A stretch of DNA of 64,000 nucleotides. Origin: Trogon surrucura. Its lineage: Eukaryota; Chordata; Aves; Trogoniformes; Trogonidae. A program made the position numbers and the translations under genes. Shown piece by piece: positions 53,831 to 63,730 of this stretch (within the stretch, counting starts at the first letter, position 1; every line of letters begins with the position of its first letter). Under the pieces are notes generated by a model. The model saw only the letters and a program-made list of their open reading frames with translations. It searched no databases and was not told the origin of the DNA. The stretch spans positions 22,528,084-22,592,083 of the forward strand of contig CM036624.1 in NCBI GenBank assembly GCA_020746105.1, read 5' to 3'.

Positions 53831-56800
53831 GAAGACTGATTCTCCTCCAAGATTTATGGGTGCTAGAGAAGGCTCCACAACTCATGTTGCCAAGTACATT
53901 ACTTTTCAGGCAGTAAACAGAGGCCTCTGCCACAACAGGCCTCCACTAGTGCTTCAGAAACTGGGAATCACCACAAATTTGTTCCTGCAGTAGAAATTTC
54001 ACACAGTTCTTTGGTCACAGATAGCTAACTTCTTTTTTCCAAAGCTGAGCATCCCAAAGACCTTGAAGAGCCACCTGGTGACAAGTACCTTCGCTTGCAG
54101 AACAGCAGAGCCAGGAAAAACTGTAGCCCGCACTTTCCATCCACGTCCTCCAGAGATGAAGTATTGTTTCAGACTGTGTTATCAAACCAGATTTAGAGAC
54201 CAAAAGAGAAAAGCAAACAGGGACCAGATTTTGTCCTGTGATCTGGGAAGTGCTGGACTCTGGTTCTGGGATGAAAGATTTGGTTTGGATCCAAGAGTAA
54301 CTAGTTAACATGGAAAAGCAGCACTGGAAGTAGAAATCATAGGTCACTAAAACCCCAGGTCTCATGTACTTGTCTAGTAATTAGCATCACAATCAGAAGG
54401 AAGACTGTCTCAACCCCCTTCGAAGGTTATACTCAGTTTTGAAATCAGTGCTATTGGAGTGATCTTTGACACCTGAAGTGCATCTACTAGGTCTTCAGGA
54501 GACACAGACCTGTGAAACCTTACTGTGAGCCAAAAACCACGTATGGGACAAGGCTCAGCTTTGCCAGAAGGGACTGCCTCAGTGCTGTAGTAGGACCCAG
54601 ATTTAGGTTCCCCAGTGCTTGAGAGCAAAGGTCCATCCAAGTGCACAACCTCTTCTGAACAATTTCCTATAAGGAAAAATTTCAGTCCCTGACAAGCTGT
54701 GACTACATCTAACCCCTTTTATCTCACTTGTAGTTTTGGTCATCATGGCATCAAACAACAGAATTCCACTGCTTTATTAGCAGTAAATGTAGGTGTCTGC
54801 AAGGACACAGATTGGTGTTGGAATTGTGTCAGCTCTGGCCGTAACATCTAAATTCTCACTGTACCACTCCATGAGATTCAAAGATAAGATCGTAGTGACC
54901 TGCAAAGCTCTTAGTTTTTTTATTTCACAACTTTACAGGTGAATTTGTGGTCAGCCTCTTCTCCATTCCCTTCCCCTCCTTCTCTTCATATTAAGTCCAT
55001 AGAAGTTACTTATTCAAAAACACGACTATATTATCAAGTCCTTTTCTTTTATTAGTGCCAGTGGCAATCTGATACCACAACGCAGGCCAGCCACTTGCTT
55101 CACACCTTCCCATATTAAAACCCAGATAAATCAGGAATAGCTCAAGCTGGATGGAGTTGAAGCTAGACATGAGAATAAGGCTTACGATTTTAGAGGTGCC
55201 ATGGTAGCAGAAACAAACATCCGTTACTCCAAAGTTCAGAATTTGGACTAATACTTTGTACAAAAGTTCAATACAAATCACAGTTTAAGCACAACATCAA
55301 AAAAGTAGTTGTACAATTATCACATTCAGTTCCCGTGACTTCCCTGGCATCCACCTCACCTAGAGCATGACTACACTTGAATAAGAGTGAAAAGGTAGAG
55401 CCAAACCATGTTACGTATAACTCTGCAAAGAAGTACAGAGGTTCAATAGGCTTCAGACAAACCCAAGAATAACCATTACACTGTGGAAAGTATTTGCCAT
55501 TAAAACATTTTTCATTAAGTGGCATTTCTGAACCTTCTATGCTGCTGAAAAGCAAAACCAGCCTCACGTCAGAAAGTCTTTAAGAAAAATTTCCACTGCT
55601 GTAATGAACTTCTCAGTTGAGGTTGCATTGTTCCTCCTTCACAGAAAATCTCAGCAAAATTTCCATGGTTTAAAGGCAGCCAAAGAGGCATAACGTTCCA
55701 TTTTTCAGGAGGAAAAAAATGGTCACATTTTTCAGATCACAAGGCATCTATAAGAACTTTATATATAGGGTGCAGAGCAAACACAGCACAAACATATACC
55801 CCACTAAAACCAAAGGCAAGCCAAATAAAAGGTCCAGCTCATTCTGTAAGCCGGCTTCGACGCTGGAGCAGCTATAAAGTACTGTCTGCTGGCCAACACT
55901 TGCCACAGGACCACAGAAGAGTTGGAAATAATGCACAAATCAGGCTTATATAGCACATTCCTTCTCCTGATACACCTTTTCTTGTAAGCTTCATTACTGA
56001 CTTGCAAAATAAGATGTGAAGAGCCTACAGAATGAAGACAAAGCCTTAGACAAGGAATCTAAAAGGAAACCTAAGAAGCTCAAGCAAAGTGTACCACAAC
56101 TGGAACCAGCTTCTACTACAGTTTGGTTTCAACCTTATCATTACTCCAGCAGGGAGGTTCCCTCATCGATAAATTTGTATTGATCTCAGCAACCACAAAT
56201 TCACTTTTTCCAGACAGGTACAGCTTTGACCGAGGTCCTGTTATTTCCCTGATCTCTTTTTTTGGGGTTGCTAACACATGCAGATTACTACAGAAGTCAT
56301 TAAAGGAGCCTGCTCCATATGATGTGTTACTGTAAAGTCTTGGTTTGAGTGTTGCATTTCAGAAATGCAAAGGGTTGGGCAAGACCCTCCAAAGTGACAC
56401 CTAGAAGAGAACTTAGCCCAGTTGCTCTTGCATTGAGCCCAGTAACTTCCAACTGGATAGGACATCTAAAAGCACATGGACACATTCATAGTGATTTTAA
56501 GAACAAAGATGAAGATCCTGTGATCTCTCTTTGCATCTTGCTGAGGACTGTGCTCTAATTCTACTTTGAATACAGGTCTGAGGTGCAGGTGCTATTTTTC
56601 TTCACCCTCCACTAGAAGATTAATTAGTGTATATTCTCCTGGCAATAGCAATCCACATACTGACAAAGTCATATCAATTTCACCCAAGACAAAAGTACTG
56701 TACTTCATCCTTTTAACTTCATGAACTAACTCTAAAGACACTGATGCAACAATTATGTTAGTTTCTCCATTCCCCTTAAAAATGTTGAACCCCTTCTCCC

Positions 56801-57843
56801 ACTTTTTCTACCCCTTGATTAGTCTCTATTGAACTTAAATAAAGCTGCCACGAATTGGGGGAGGAAGGGGCAGAATCAAAGTAGAAGAAGCAAGTCTAGT
56901 TTATGACCCTCAAGACAAAAGAAACAAAGACAGTTCAGCTGTCCCATGAGCTGGAAATAAAACCAGATAAATATCACAAAGAGCTCAGAACCAGGTGCAT
57001 CTTGTGCCTGCCACTGCCCAGAGAATCATTAAGTGGTCAGGGAAATGAAAGATAATTTTGGACAAGAAAATTAGAAGCAACAGTTGCAACAGTAATTTCA
57101 CTGTATCCATTTTGCTCAGGAAAGCCTTAGTTTCCTCTATTTAGGCAGAATTTTCTTACCTATCAGGAAGTGGGTCAGAAATAGCCTTGCCATTTAAGCT
57201 ACATATTTGCAGGATACAATCTAGAGCTCACATGTCAGAGCCAGCCAAGGCTGCTGCCTAAGTACAAGGCATCATCTCAGCTCTTCTGCTCCAAAGCCAA
57301 GTGCATCAGATGGGTGCTCTCTCCCCCTCAGCCCCTATAATACCTGATCACCTGATGCTGCATCTTCCTGCATCAAAGCAAACCTGAGCAGTGCTCATTT
57401 CTGTGGGCTCTGGCTTCCAGAATCTGGAGCTGATATTGCCAGACTGGAATTACCTTTGTAAAAGCCACGTCCTGTTTTGCTACTGAAGCATGGCCCAAGA
57501 AAACTCAATATTTGGCACATCTTCCCTCTCTCTACCACTTAAATATCACTGACACGTATAATTAACACCAGGTTGAACATGCCACTCAACATCTTAGAGA
57601 ATCTGGTTTCAGCTGCTCTAGTGAAGTTCTTTGATTGTGCCAAAGATGAGTAACAGACATCAGAGCATAAAGTAGGGTCAAGAAATATCTGCAGGAAGTT
57701 TTTCACCCAATCAGTGAGGATTTTAATTGCTAACTAAAGGAAAAAGGATTTGTTAGAAGTACCATCTCTGTACTTATGTAAAACCTGTTTATACACAAAA
57801 AAATAATTGCCTAAATATCAGCTAAAATATTACACAGACATAA
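53831..57843. other. Non-coding stretch; possible undetected exons
   Basis: No exon could be supported firmly. Minus-strand frames at 55006-55567 and 55748-56007 are open, and a patch at 55847-55864 keeps three CpGs, but no complete splice structure was found. If the minus-strand gene that starts at 63.45 kb runs this far, further exons could be hidden here. Confidence 0.4.
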
Positions 57844-57908
57844 ATGGTCCCCCAAACCATCTTGGGACCAGTCTTGGGAGACGGGAGAGGTTCCTGAGGA
57901 CTGGAGGG
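57844..57908 (+). mobile_element. CR1 LINE, left part (interrupted by LTR)
   Basis: 'gtcttgggagacgggagagg' followed by 'ttcctgaggactggagg' is the CR1 ORF2 stretch that directly precedes 'aatgtcactccagtcttca' in the family. The same element therefore resumes at 59092 after the LTR. The CR1 insertion is 5'-truncated; its left edge, somewhere at 57844-57860, is only approximate. Confidence 0.8.
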
Positions 57909-58096
57909 TGTTTTGGTTTGGCCTGGCCAGATTTCGGCGGCGGGGGGGGAGCTGCAGGGTGGCTTCTGTAAGAAGCTGCGAGAAGCTCCCCAAGATTGAT
58001 AGAGCCAATGCCAGCCGGCTCCAAAGAGGGACCCGCCGCTGGCCAAGGCTGAGCCTATCAGTAAGGTGATAGCAGAGGAACGCCTCTGTGAAAAAC

Positions 58097-58105
58097 ATAT
58101 TTAAG
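58097..58105 (+). promoter_or_regulatory. TATA-like box of the LTR
   Basis: ATATTTAAG lies about 190 bp inside the LTR at the end of the presumed U3. Transcription would be expected about 30 bp further on and would run towards the CR1 frame. Activity is not shown by the sequence. Confidence 0.5.
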
Positions 58106-58902
58106 AACGGGAAAAAGAACTGCGCCATCACAGCTGGCACAGAGATGGAGGAGTGAGGATCTGTGCAGACACCAAGGTCAGTGAAGAAGGAGGGTGGGGG
58201 GAGGATGAGCTCCAGGCGCCGGAGCAGAAGGAGTCCCCCGGGTCCGTGGTGAAGACCATGGTGAAGCGGGTTGTCCCCCTGCAGCCCATGGGCGAGGTGC
58301 AGAAGTCTACCGTGAGGATCACCACGTAGATGTCCACCGAGGACTCCACGCCGTGTGGGTGGATGCCTGAAAGGGGACTGTAGCCCGTGGGCAGCCCACA
58401 TCAGAGCAAGTCGCTGCCGGAACCTGTAGCCCATGGAAGAGAGGAATGCCCATGCTGGAGCAGGTTGGCCGGTGGGACTTTTGGGACGCTGCGGGTGGCT
58501 CACACTGGAGCAGTTTCCCCCGAAGGACTGCGCCTCAGACTCACGAGGGGTGGGCTGCCCCTCGTGAGGTGTCTCCCGTTGGGCAGTTTGTGATGAACTG
58601 CCCTTCGTGGGACGACTCACGCGGAGAAGAGAGCGTGAAGCTTGTCTCCCGTGAGAGGGACCCCACAATGGCCCTGGGGAAGAGTGAAGAGTCCTCCCCT
58701 GGAGTGAAGAAGCGGTGGAACCAACGTCGGATGAACTGACCGTAACCCCCATTCCCTGTCCCCCTGCGCCGCTCAGGGGGAGGAGGTGGAGAAACCGGGA
58801 TTGATGTTAAGCCCGGGAAGAAGGGAGGGATGGGGGGAAGGTGTTCTGTTTAGGATTTGTTTCTTTCTCACTTCTCACTACTCCTCTCTGATTAGTTCTT
58901 TT

Positions 58903-58908
58903 AATAAA
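58903..58908 (+). terminator. LTR polyadenylation signal AATAAA
   Basis: AATAAA is followed within 60 bp by a G/T-containing 'gtctgttttgcccggg' stretch, as expected at the R/U5 border. Transcripts started in the LTR should normally end here, upstream of the CR1 reverse-transcriptase frame. Confidence 0.6.
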
Positions 58909-59025
58909 TGTACCTAATTTCCCCAAAACTGAGTCTGTTTTGCCCGGGACGGTAAATGAGGGTGATCTCCCTGCCCTTATCTCAAACCCTGAGCCCTTGG
59001 AGATATTTTCTCCCCCTGTTCAGTA

Positions 59026-60414
59026 GTGAAGGGGGAAGTGAGTGAGCGGCTGTGTGGGTACCTGGCAGCCGGCCAGGGTCAACCCACCACAAATGTCACT
59101 CCAGTCTTCAAAAAGGGCAAGAAGGAGGACCCGGGTAACTATAGACCAATCAGCCTCACCTCCATCCCTGGGAAAGTGATGGAACGACTTATCCTTGGTG
59201 CCATCTCAAGGCATATTAGGGATAAGAGGGTCATTAGAGACAGTCAACATGGCTTCACCAAAGGGAAGTCGTGCTTGACTAACCTCATAGCCTTTTATGA
59301 AGATATAACAAGGTGGATAGATGATGGCAGAGCGGTGGATGTGGTCTACCTTGACTTCAGTAAAGCATTTGACACAGTCTCCCACAGCATCCTTGCTGCT
59401 AAACTGAGGAAGTGTGGTCTAGACTCTCAGGTAGTGAGGTGGACTGTGAACTGGCTAAGGGGAAGAAGCCAAAGAGTCTTAGTCAATGGGGCAGAGTCTG
59501 GTTGGAGACCTGTATCCAGTGGAGTCCCTCAAGGGTCGGTACTGGGACCAGTATTATTCAATACATTCATCGATGACTTGGATGAGGGACTAGAGAGTAC
59601 TATCAGCAAGTTTGCTGATGACACCAAGCTGGGAGGAGTGGCTGACACACCAGAAGGCTGTGCTGTCATTCAGCGAGACCTGGACAGGCTGGAGGGTTGG
59701 GCGGGGAAAAATTTAATGAAATATAACAAGGGTAAGTGTAGAGTCTTGCATCTGGGTAGGAACAACCCCGGGTTCCAATATAAGTTGTGGAATGACTTAT
59801 TAGAGAGCAGTGTAGGGGAAAGGGACCTGGGAGTCTTGGTGGACAGCAGGATGGCCATGAGCCAGCACTGTGCCCTTGTGGTCAGGAAGGCCAATGGCAT
59901 CCTGGGGTGTATTAGAAGGGGGGTGGTTAGTAGGTCAAGAGAGGTTCTCCTTCCCCTCTACTCTGCCCTGGTGAGACCCCATCTGGAATATTGTGTCCAG
60001 TTCTGGGCCCCTCAGTTCAAGAAAGACAGGGAACTGCTGGAGAGAGTCCAGCACAGGGCAACTAGGATGATTAAGGGACTGGAGCATCTCCCTTATGAGA
60101 AAAGACTGAGGGAGTTGGGGCTCTTTAGTTTGGAGAAGAGGAGGCTGAGGGGTGACCTCATTAATGTTTACAAATATATCAAGGGTGAGTGTCACGAGGA
60201 TGGAGCCAGGCTCTTCTCGGTGACAACCACTGATAGGACAAGGGGTAATGGGCTGAAACTGGAACATAAGAGGTTCCGCTTAAACTCGAGAAGAAACTTC
60301 TTCTCAGTGAGGGTGACGGAACACTGGAACAGGCTGCCCAGGGAGGTTGTGGAGTCTCCTTCTCTGGAGACATTCAAGACCTGCCTGGACACGTTCCTGT
60401 GTAGCATAATCTAG
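59026..60414 (+). CDS. CR1 ORF2 fragment: uninterrupted reverse transcriptase, fused to LTR-derived codons
   Basis: The 462-codon frame encodes the reverse-transcriptase part of the CR1 LINE polyprotein, which copies the LINE RNA into DNA at a nicked target site. Codons 1-22 derive from the LTR and codons 23-462 from CR1. Visible RT motifs are the NYRPISLTS block (about 38-46), [10 protein letters not shown] (74-83), [11 protein letters not shown] with catalytic Asp110 (108-118), [10 protein letters not shown] (166-175) and FADD with Asp198/Asp199 (196-199). The family C-terminus [19 protein letters not shown] ends the protein, with a TAG stop at 60412-60414. There is no frameshift or internal stop. 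The N-terminal endonuclease domain and the start of ORF2 are absent. Position 59026 is a GTG; the frame is open from 58993 and the first ATG is codon 52. The element therefore cannot move on its own, and expression as a protein is doubtful. Confidence 0.88.
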   Translation: MKGEVSERLCGYLAAGQGQPTTNVTPVFKKGKKEDPGNYRPISLTSIPGKVMERLILGAISRHIRDKRVIRDSQHGFTKGKSCLTNLIAFYEDITRWIDDGRAVDVVYLDFSKAFDTVSHSILAAKLRKCGLDSQVVRWTVNWLRGRSQRVLVNGAESGWRPVSSGVPQGSVLGPVLFNTFIDDLDEGLESTISKFADDTKLGGVADTPEGCAVIQRDLDRLEGWAGKNLMKYNKGKCRVLHLGRNNPGFQYKLWNDLLESSVGERDLGVLVDSRMAMSQHCALVVRKANGILGCIRRGVVSRSREVLLPLYSALVRPHLEYCVQFWAPQFKKDRELLERVQHRATRMIKGLEHLPYEKRLRELGLFSLEKRRLRGDLINVYKYIKGECHEDGARLFSVTTTDRTRGNGLKLEHKRFRLNSRRNFFSVRVTEHWNRLPREVVESPSLETFKTCLDTFLCSII

Positions 60415-60496
60415 GCATTCCTGCTCTGGCAGGAGGATTGGACTTGATGATCTTTCGAGGTCCCTTCCAATCCCTAACATTCTATGATTCTATGAT
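59092..60496 (+). mobile_element. CR1 LINE, right part with intact 3' end
   Basis: The CR1 resumes at 'aatgtcactccagtcttca' and continues through the RT frame to a short 3' UTR ('gcattcctgctctggcagga', 'ttggacttgatgatctttcg', 'aggtcccttccaatcccta'). It ends in 'cattctatgattctatgat', the tandem 8-bp tail used for target priming by CR1. Coding integrity and a clean tail point to a much younger copy than the other CR1 fragments in the window. CR1 copies usually lack target-site duplications, and none is evident. Confidence 0.93.
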
Positions 60497-61834
60497 CCCA
60501 AAACTAGAATAAAGTTGAACAGACTGTAATCTTGACCCCCACAGTTAGGATGACAAATCACCAGTGGTGGTGGGAAGGAGAGGGAATGCTTCCAGGCCTG
60601 CTTGATGCATTTCCAATTCTTATCAAAATGCTCAGCGCCTTGTCCACAGACCTGGACAAAGGTCTGAGTGAGAATATTCCAGAAAAAACCTCAAAGCATG
60701 AAGTTAACAAGGGAAGTAGACACATTCTCCAACATTTAGTAGCTTCAGTTTCAAGCAGATTTTCTTTCTGTGCATTTAGACACTGCTCAGCCCCACAACT
60801 CTGTACCAGATGTGAGCATCACCTGGTGAAGTCTCCAGCTGGAGCTGCATGGACAGGTACATTAGATGAGCACAGCTTCTATTCTACTTGTGATTAAGCC
60901 CAATCCAGGAGGAGGAATGCCCAGAAATCCCAGATGCTACAAACACATCTTTTCCCAAGAAAAGCAGTATTTTCAACATGGTTTCACAGAGACAAAAGAC
61001 CTGGTCTGTTTAAACAGTGTCTGACTACGCTCCCAGCTGTACCTGATCTCCTTCACTGCTCAGTCACCACCCCAAGAAACACCTGTAGCAAATCACTCCA
61101 CCTGTCCTAAACTAGCAGGACTGGAAAAGAAAAACAAAAATCAGACTTCAAAAGTAGTTTCACATACTATGAAACACTAGATATGTTGCTCAGTTGTTCA
61201 CCATGAAACCTCAGATTCTTCAAGTGACCTTCCCCTGTCCCACCAGCCTACATTACCACATGGGACAACACAAATACAACCAAACCATTATCCTCAGTGG
61301 GCTTCCAAATATTGTTTTTAAAGGTCCACACAACACAACAAAACAAAATAACATTTGTTTACAACCAAAAAAAAAAAATCCACATTCCAATCTGATTTTC
61401 CTTTGAACACAAAACATACATCAAAACAACTTTTTAACCTTCTCTTTGACAATATAAAGTTAATACTCATCCACATCACATATGAGTCCTCAAACCCAGA
61501 AGAGCCCTGTTCATTAGACAAGGACAACATCACCCCAAGCAACACCACAAAGAACTTAACCAGAATAAATTCCTGAAACACCACAGGAGAACTTGTGACA
61601 CACTTGTGACACCACATGAACAAGGTAGAGTTGTGGCAAGCCCCACATGGCTACAAAGCAATAGTAATAAATATATGAAAACAATCAACTTCACCTTTAG
61701 ACTCATCTCTCCAAGAATAGTAAATATTTCTCACCTGTGAACTCATGGCAGATGGAAACACAGCCAAGAGGCCAAGCTGGCTGCCTGGTTCTTCTTTTCT
61801 TCCTTTGGAATAAAACACACCTCTGTGTCCTTAC
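60497..61834. other. Non-coding stretch, probable intron of the minus-strand gene
   Basis: No exon is firmly supported. A minus-strand open block at 60562-60663 has a good acceptor (ctcactcag) and is in the phase left by the exon at 61835, but its donor (GTGATT) is poor. A short A-run lies at about 61369-61377. Confidence 0.45.
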
Positions 61835-61916
61835 CTTGCCATCCAGGTGCAAGTTTACAGCCAGGTACATTTTTCCTATCTGACCACTGATCTCAGCTAT
61901 TGGCACTCCAGGGAAC
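61835..61916 (-). CDS. Coding exon of an unidentified minus-strand gene (putative exon 3)
   Basis: On the minus strand a pyrimidine-rich acceptor (ccttgtcttctgccag) precedes 82 bp of open sequence, followed by a strong donor GTAAGG. After one base that completes a split codon, it reads 27 codons: FPGVPIAEISGQIGK, then MYLAVNLHLDGK, ending in phase 0. The amphipathic alternation (MYLAVNLHL) looks like a beta strand of a folded domain. The split Leu codon (CT + G) joins perfectly with the exon at 62541-62620. I do not recognise the family and assign no function. Splice sites and phase are seen directly; membership of one gene is inference. Confidence 0.6.
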
Positions 61917-62540
61917 CTGGCAGAAGACAAGGCAGAGACCCATCACAAACTGTCCAAAATGCTCTTCTTCCCCTAGACCCCAATCATCCAATTCTGTCAG
62001 TCACTAACATCTTCCTAAAGCAAGTCCTGGTGGGTACATTGAACATGAATTGTCCTGGTATTGAAGGCTTTAAAGCTGCAGCCAACAACTCCTTGCAAGT
62101 GTGTAGAAGGATCCAGGGCAGGTTCTTCTCTTTCTCAAATGGCATCCTAGAAATGGTCACCTCCTGGAGATGGACACCTCAGTTAGATTTTTGTTAGCTA
62201 ACACTTTTCACCTGGGACATTCATGACTAAGCCCCAAATGTATCTGCTGGCAGTGCTTACCCCTTGCTGTCATATTACTGGCACCTGGCCACACCCCTGA
62301 GCAATGAAGCAGACAAAAGCACAGAAAAATTATGGGATGAACTCTTGGAGCAACAATACACTCACATTAGAGTTACAGACTCCTCATTTGCAAATCAGTT
62401 CTAGCTGACACTATGGCAACCGGGCCACAAGACTCTTCCTTCTCCAAGGGGAGAGAAATTAGCACCATTCCCACAGCTCATTTTTCCATGCTCAGCACTA
62501 AAAGCTTGATCAGACTACAATTATTTCATCTTTGACTTAC
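61917..62540 (-). other. Putative intron 2 of the minus-strand gene
   Basis: A 624-bp interval lies between the two phase-matched exons, with GTAAGT at its 5' end (62535-62540) and CAG at its 3' end (61917-61919). No other exon or repeat is seen in it. Confidence 0.5.
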
Positions 62541-62620
62541 AGCACAGGCAGGTTTCGAGGATCATCAGGGGGAAAAAAAAAGGGGGATGTCTCTTCAGCA
62601 ACATCTCTCCAATGCTCTGC
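62541..62620 (-). CDS. Coding exon of an unidentified minus-strand gene (putative exon 2)
   Basis: On the minus strand a T-rich tract ending in CAG (62621-62623) precedes 80 bp open in one frame: AEHWRDVAEETSPFFFPP, then DDPRNLPVL with a split last codon. A consensus donor GTAAGT follows. The frame begins in phase 0 and ends with two bases (CT) that the exon at 61835-61916 completes. A nine-T run inside the exon encodes Phe-Phe-Phe and is followed by five C. Such a run is prone to slippage, so reading-frame errors in assembly or in the animal are possible here. The acidic/aromatic N-terminal segment is not recognised. Confidence 0.6.
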
Positions 62621-62623
62621 CTG

Positions 62624-63451
62624 AAAAAAAAATTTAAGAAGACAGATGTCAGAGTTTTCAGAAGGTACTCAAAGGACTTCTGAGCATGCAAGATGAAACT
62701 GCAGATATTTTCTGAAGTTGGTTTTAAGAAGTGAAAGGCTCAGTCTATCACAGTACCACTTTTTCTATCCCATGTATTTCAAGAAGGAACAATATTTATT
62801 CTCTAAAAGCTGTTTTGTAAGTATTTTCATCAAAAAAACAGAGGAAAGGAGCTAGTCTTTTTATATCACTTTTTTTTTCCTTCTCTCCTAGCACCTCTAT
62901 CTTTCCCCTACCATTTTAGTATGGAAAAAGAGGAAAGGCCAGTGACAGACAAAAAGTTCATCTTGGGTTTGGTTTTTTTTAATTACATTTAAAAAAAATT
63001 CAGAAAGTAAAACATGTTTTTCCTCCCACAAAAAAGAAAAAAATCAGGTTTTTCCAAACCAAAATTTAAAAAACCTCCCATCAGCTTCCCTCACTGTGTT
63101 AACCTGTTTCTTTCTCCAATTAGGGCTCCACATCCAAAACCCTTCTAACAGAGGCATAACAAACCAACATTAAGCTCGTTTATTGTTACTTGCTAGCTCA
63201 AAAATTCCTGCTTTCCAGCTAAAACACCAACCTGCATTCACACCCTCAGAAGAGCCAGATCCAAGGTCACGATCCCTAATCCCAAAACCTCCTTTAATTT
63301 TACAGTCAACAAACCCATCACTGGTGAACGCCACTGAGATTATTTTTCAAGCAGCAGAGTGAAATTTCTTGCCTAATTGGAGGGCAAGCAGAAGCAAAAC
63401 CTGCGCAGGGCTTGCCAATAACCGAAATGCCCGTCAGAGCACGGCACCCAC
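62624..63451 (-). other. Putative intron 1 of the minus-strand gene
   Basis: About 830 bp lie between candidate exon 1 and exon 2, AT-rich with T/A tracts. Minus-strand open sequence around 63224-63300 has a possible donor (GTTGGTG) but no convincing acceptor. Confidence 0.4.
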
Positions 63452-63478
63452 CTCCATCCTCTCCTCCCACCCAGCACC
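63452..63478 (-). CDS. Candidate exon 1 (start codon plus one codon)
   Basis: In minus direction ATG lies at 63457-63455 followed by GAG, then a GTGGGT donor. The exon would contribute only Met-Glu and end in phase 0, matching the phase-0 start of the exon at 62541-62620. The predicted start is thus ME followed by AEHWRDV. The ATG is about 45-50 bp downstream of the TATA box, leaving a 5' UTR of roughly 20 nt. Without splicing, the frame stops after seven codons. Another exon 1 further upstream in the island cannot be excluded. Confidence 0.4.
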
Positions 63479-63500
63479 TTGTGCCGCCGCCACACGCGGC

Positions 63501-63508
63501 TACTTATA
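63501..63508 (-). promoter_or_regulatory. TATA box (minus strand)
   Basis: TATAAGTA reads on the minus strand. Initiation would be expected at about 63475-63480, just before the candidate start codon at 63457. Confidence 0.55.
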
Positions 63509-63522
63509 GGAGATGCGCTTGT

Positions 63523-63591
63523 GGGCGGGGCTTGTCGCAACTGGGCGGGGCCTATTGTGATGGAGCGGGGGCTGCTGTGACGAGACGGGGC
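63523..63591. promoter_or_regulatory. Array of four GC boxes at about 20-bp spacing
   Basis: GC cores end at 63531 (GGGCGGGGC), 63551 (GGGCGGGGC), 63572 (AGCGGGGGC) and 63591 (GACGGGGC). The spacing is 20, 21 and 19 bp. Linkers share a TTGTCGCAA / TTGTGATGG / CTGTGACGAG pattern, so the array looks like a decayed tandem duplication of one unit. Sp/KLF factors bind such boxes. Spacing of about two helical turns puts all four on one face of the DNA. Confidence 0.75.
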
Positions 63592-63730
63592 TGGCGTACA
63601 CACACACGCAGACGGCGGTCACCAAACCGCGACAAACTATCAGGGACATCTCTGCCTCCACTCCGCAGCGGGTTTGGATTCTCCACGTGATCTTCTGTAA
63701 GCGCGTGGTCCACATCGATGGCACCTACTG

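Larger units (their letters stand above)
57909..59091 (+). mobile_element. Solo long terminal repeat of an avian endogenous retrovirus
   Basis: The 1183-bp block opens with TGTTTTGG and closes with CCACCACA, the TG...CA ends of an LTR. It is GC-rich and has the layout I remember for an abundant avian LTR. In order this is a 'ggtggcttctgtaagaagct' block, a 'gccaatgccagccggctcc' block, a TATA-like 'atatttaag', and imperfect direct repeats around 'actggagcag'. An AATAAA follows, then 'aactgagtctgttttgcccg' and a 3' end 'agggtcaacccaccaca'. It lies inside a CR1 in the same orientation. No internal retroviral genes are present, so it is a solo LTR. I see no matching 5-bp target duplication, and about 4-6 CR1 bases seem missing at the junction. 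The ERV class is not assigned. Confidence 0.82.
63440..63730. promoter_or_regulatory. CpG-dense promoter, possibly bidirectional
   Basis: This is the only dense CpG cluster of the window outside the LTR. It contains GC boxes, a minus-strand TATA box, an E-box CACGTG at 63684-63689 and a (CA)n run at 63599-63606. It sits just upstream (in minus direction) of two supported exons, so it is the natural promoter of that gene. A plus-strand splice donor (TTCT/GTAAGC, 63697-63702) inside the same island suggests divergent transcription. Confidence 0.65.

Noticed and set aside
55748..56007. Minus-strand open frames with CpG-retaining patch, also open on plus strand (about 55850-55988)
   Set aside because: Frames are open on both strands, no complete acceptor/start structure exists, and nothing is recognisable.
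57166..57226. Possible minus-strand exon ending at a GTAAGA donor
   Set aside because: The donor is good, but the upstream acceptor has no polypyrimidine tract and the phase does not follow from the exon at 61835. Left out without transcript evidence.
57811..58752. 313-codon open frame on the minus strand
   Set aside because: It lies almost wholly inside the LTR, antisense to it, and is open because the sequence is GC-rich and built from imperfect repeats. No domain is visible.
60562..60663. Possible exon 4 of the minus-strand gene
   Set aside because: The acceptor (ctcactcag) and phase fit, and 34 codons are open, but the donor GTGATT is poor and the translation is not protein-like. An open stretch of this length is common by chance.
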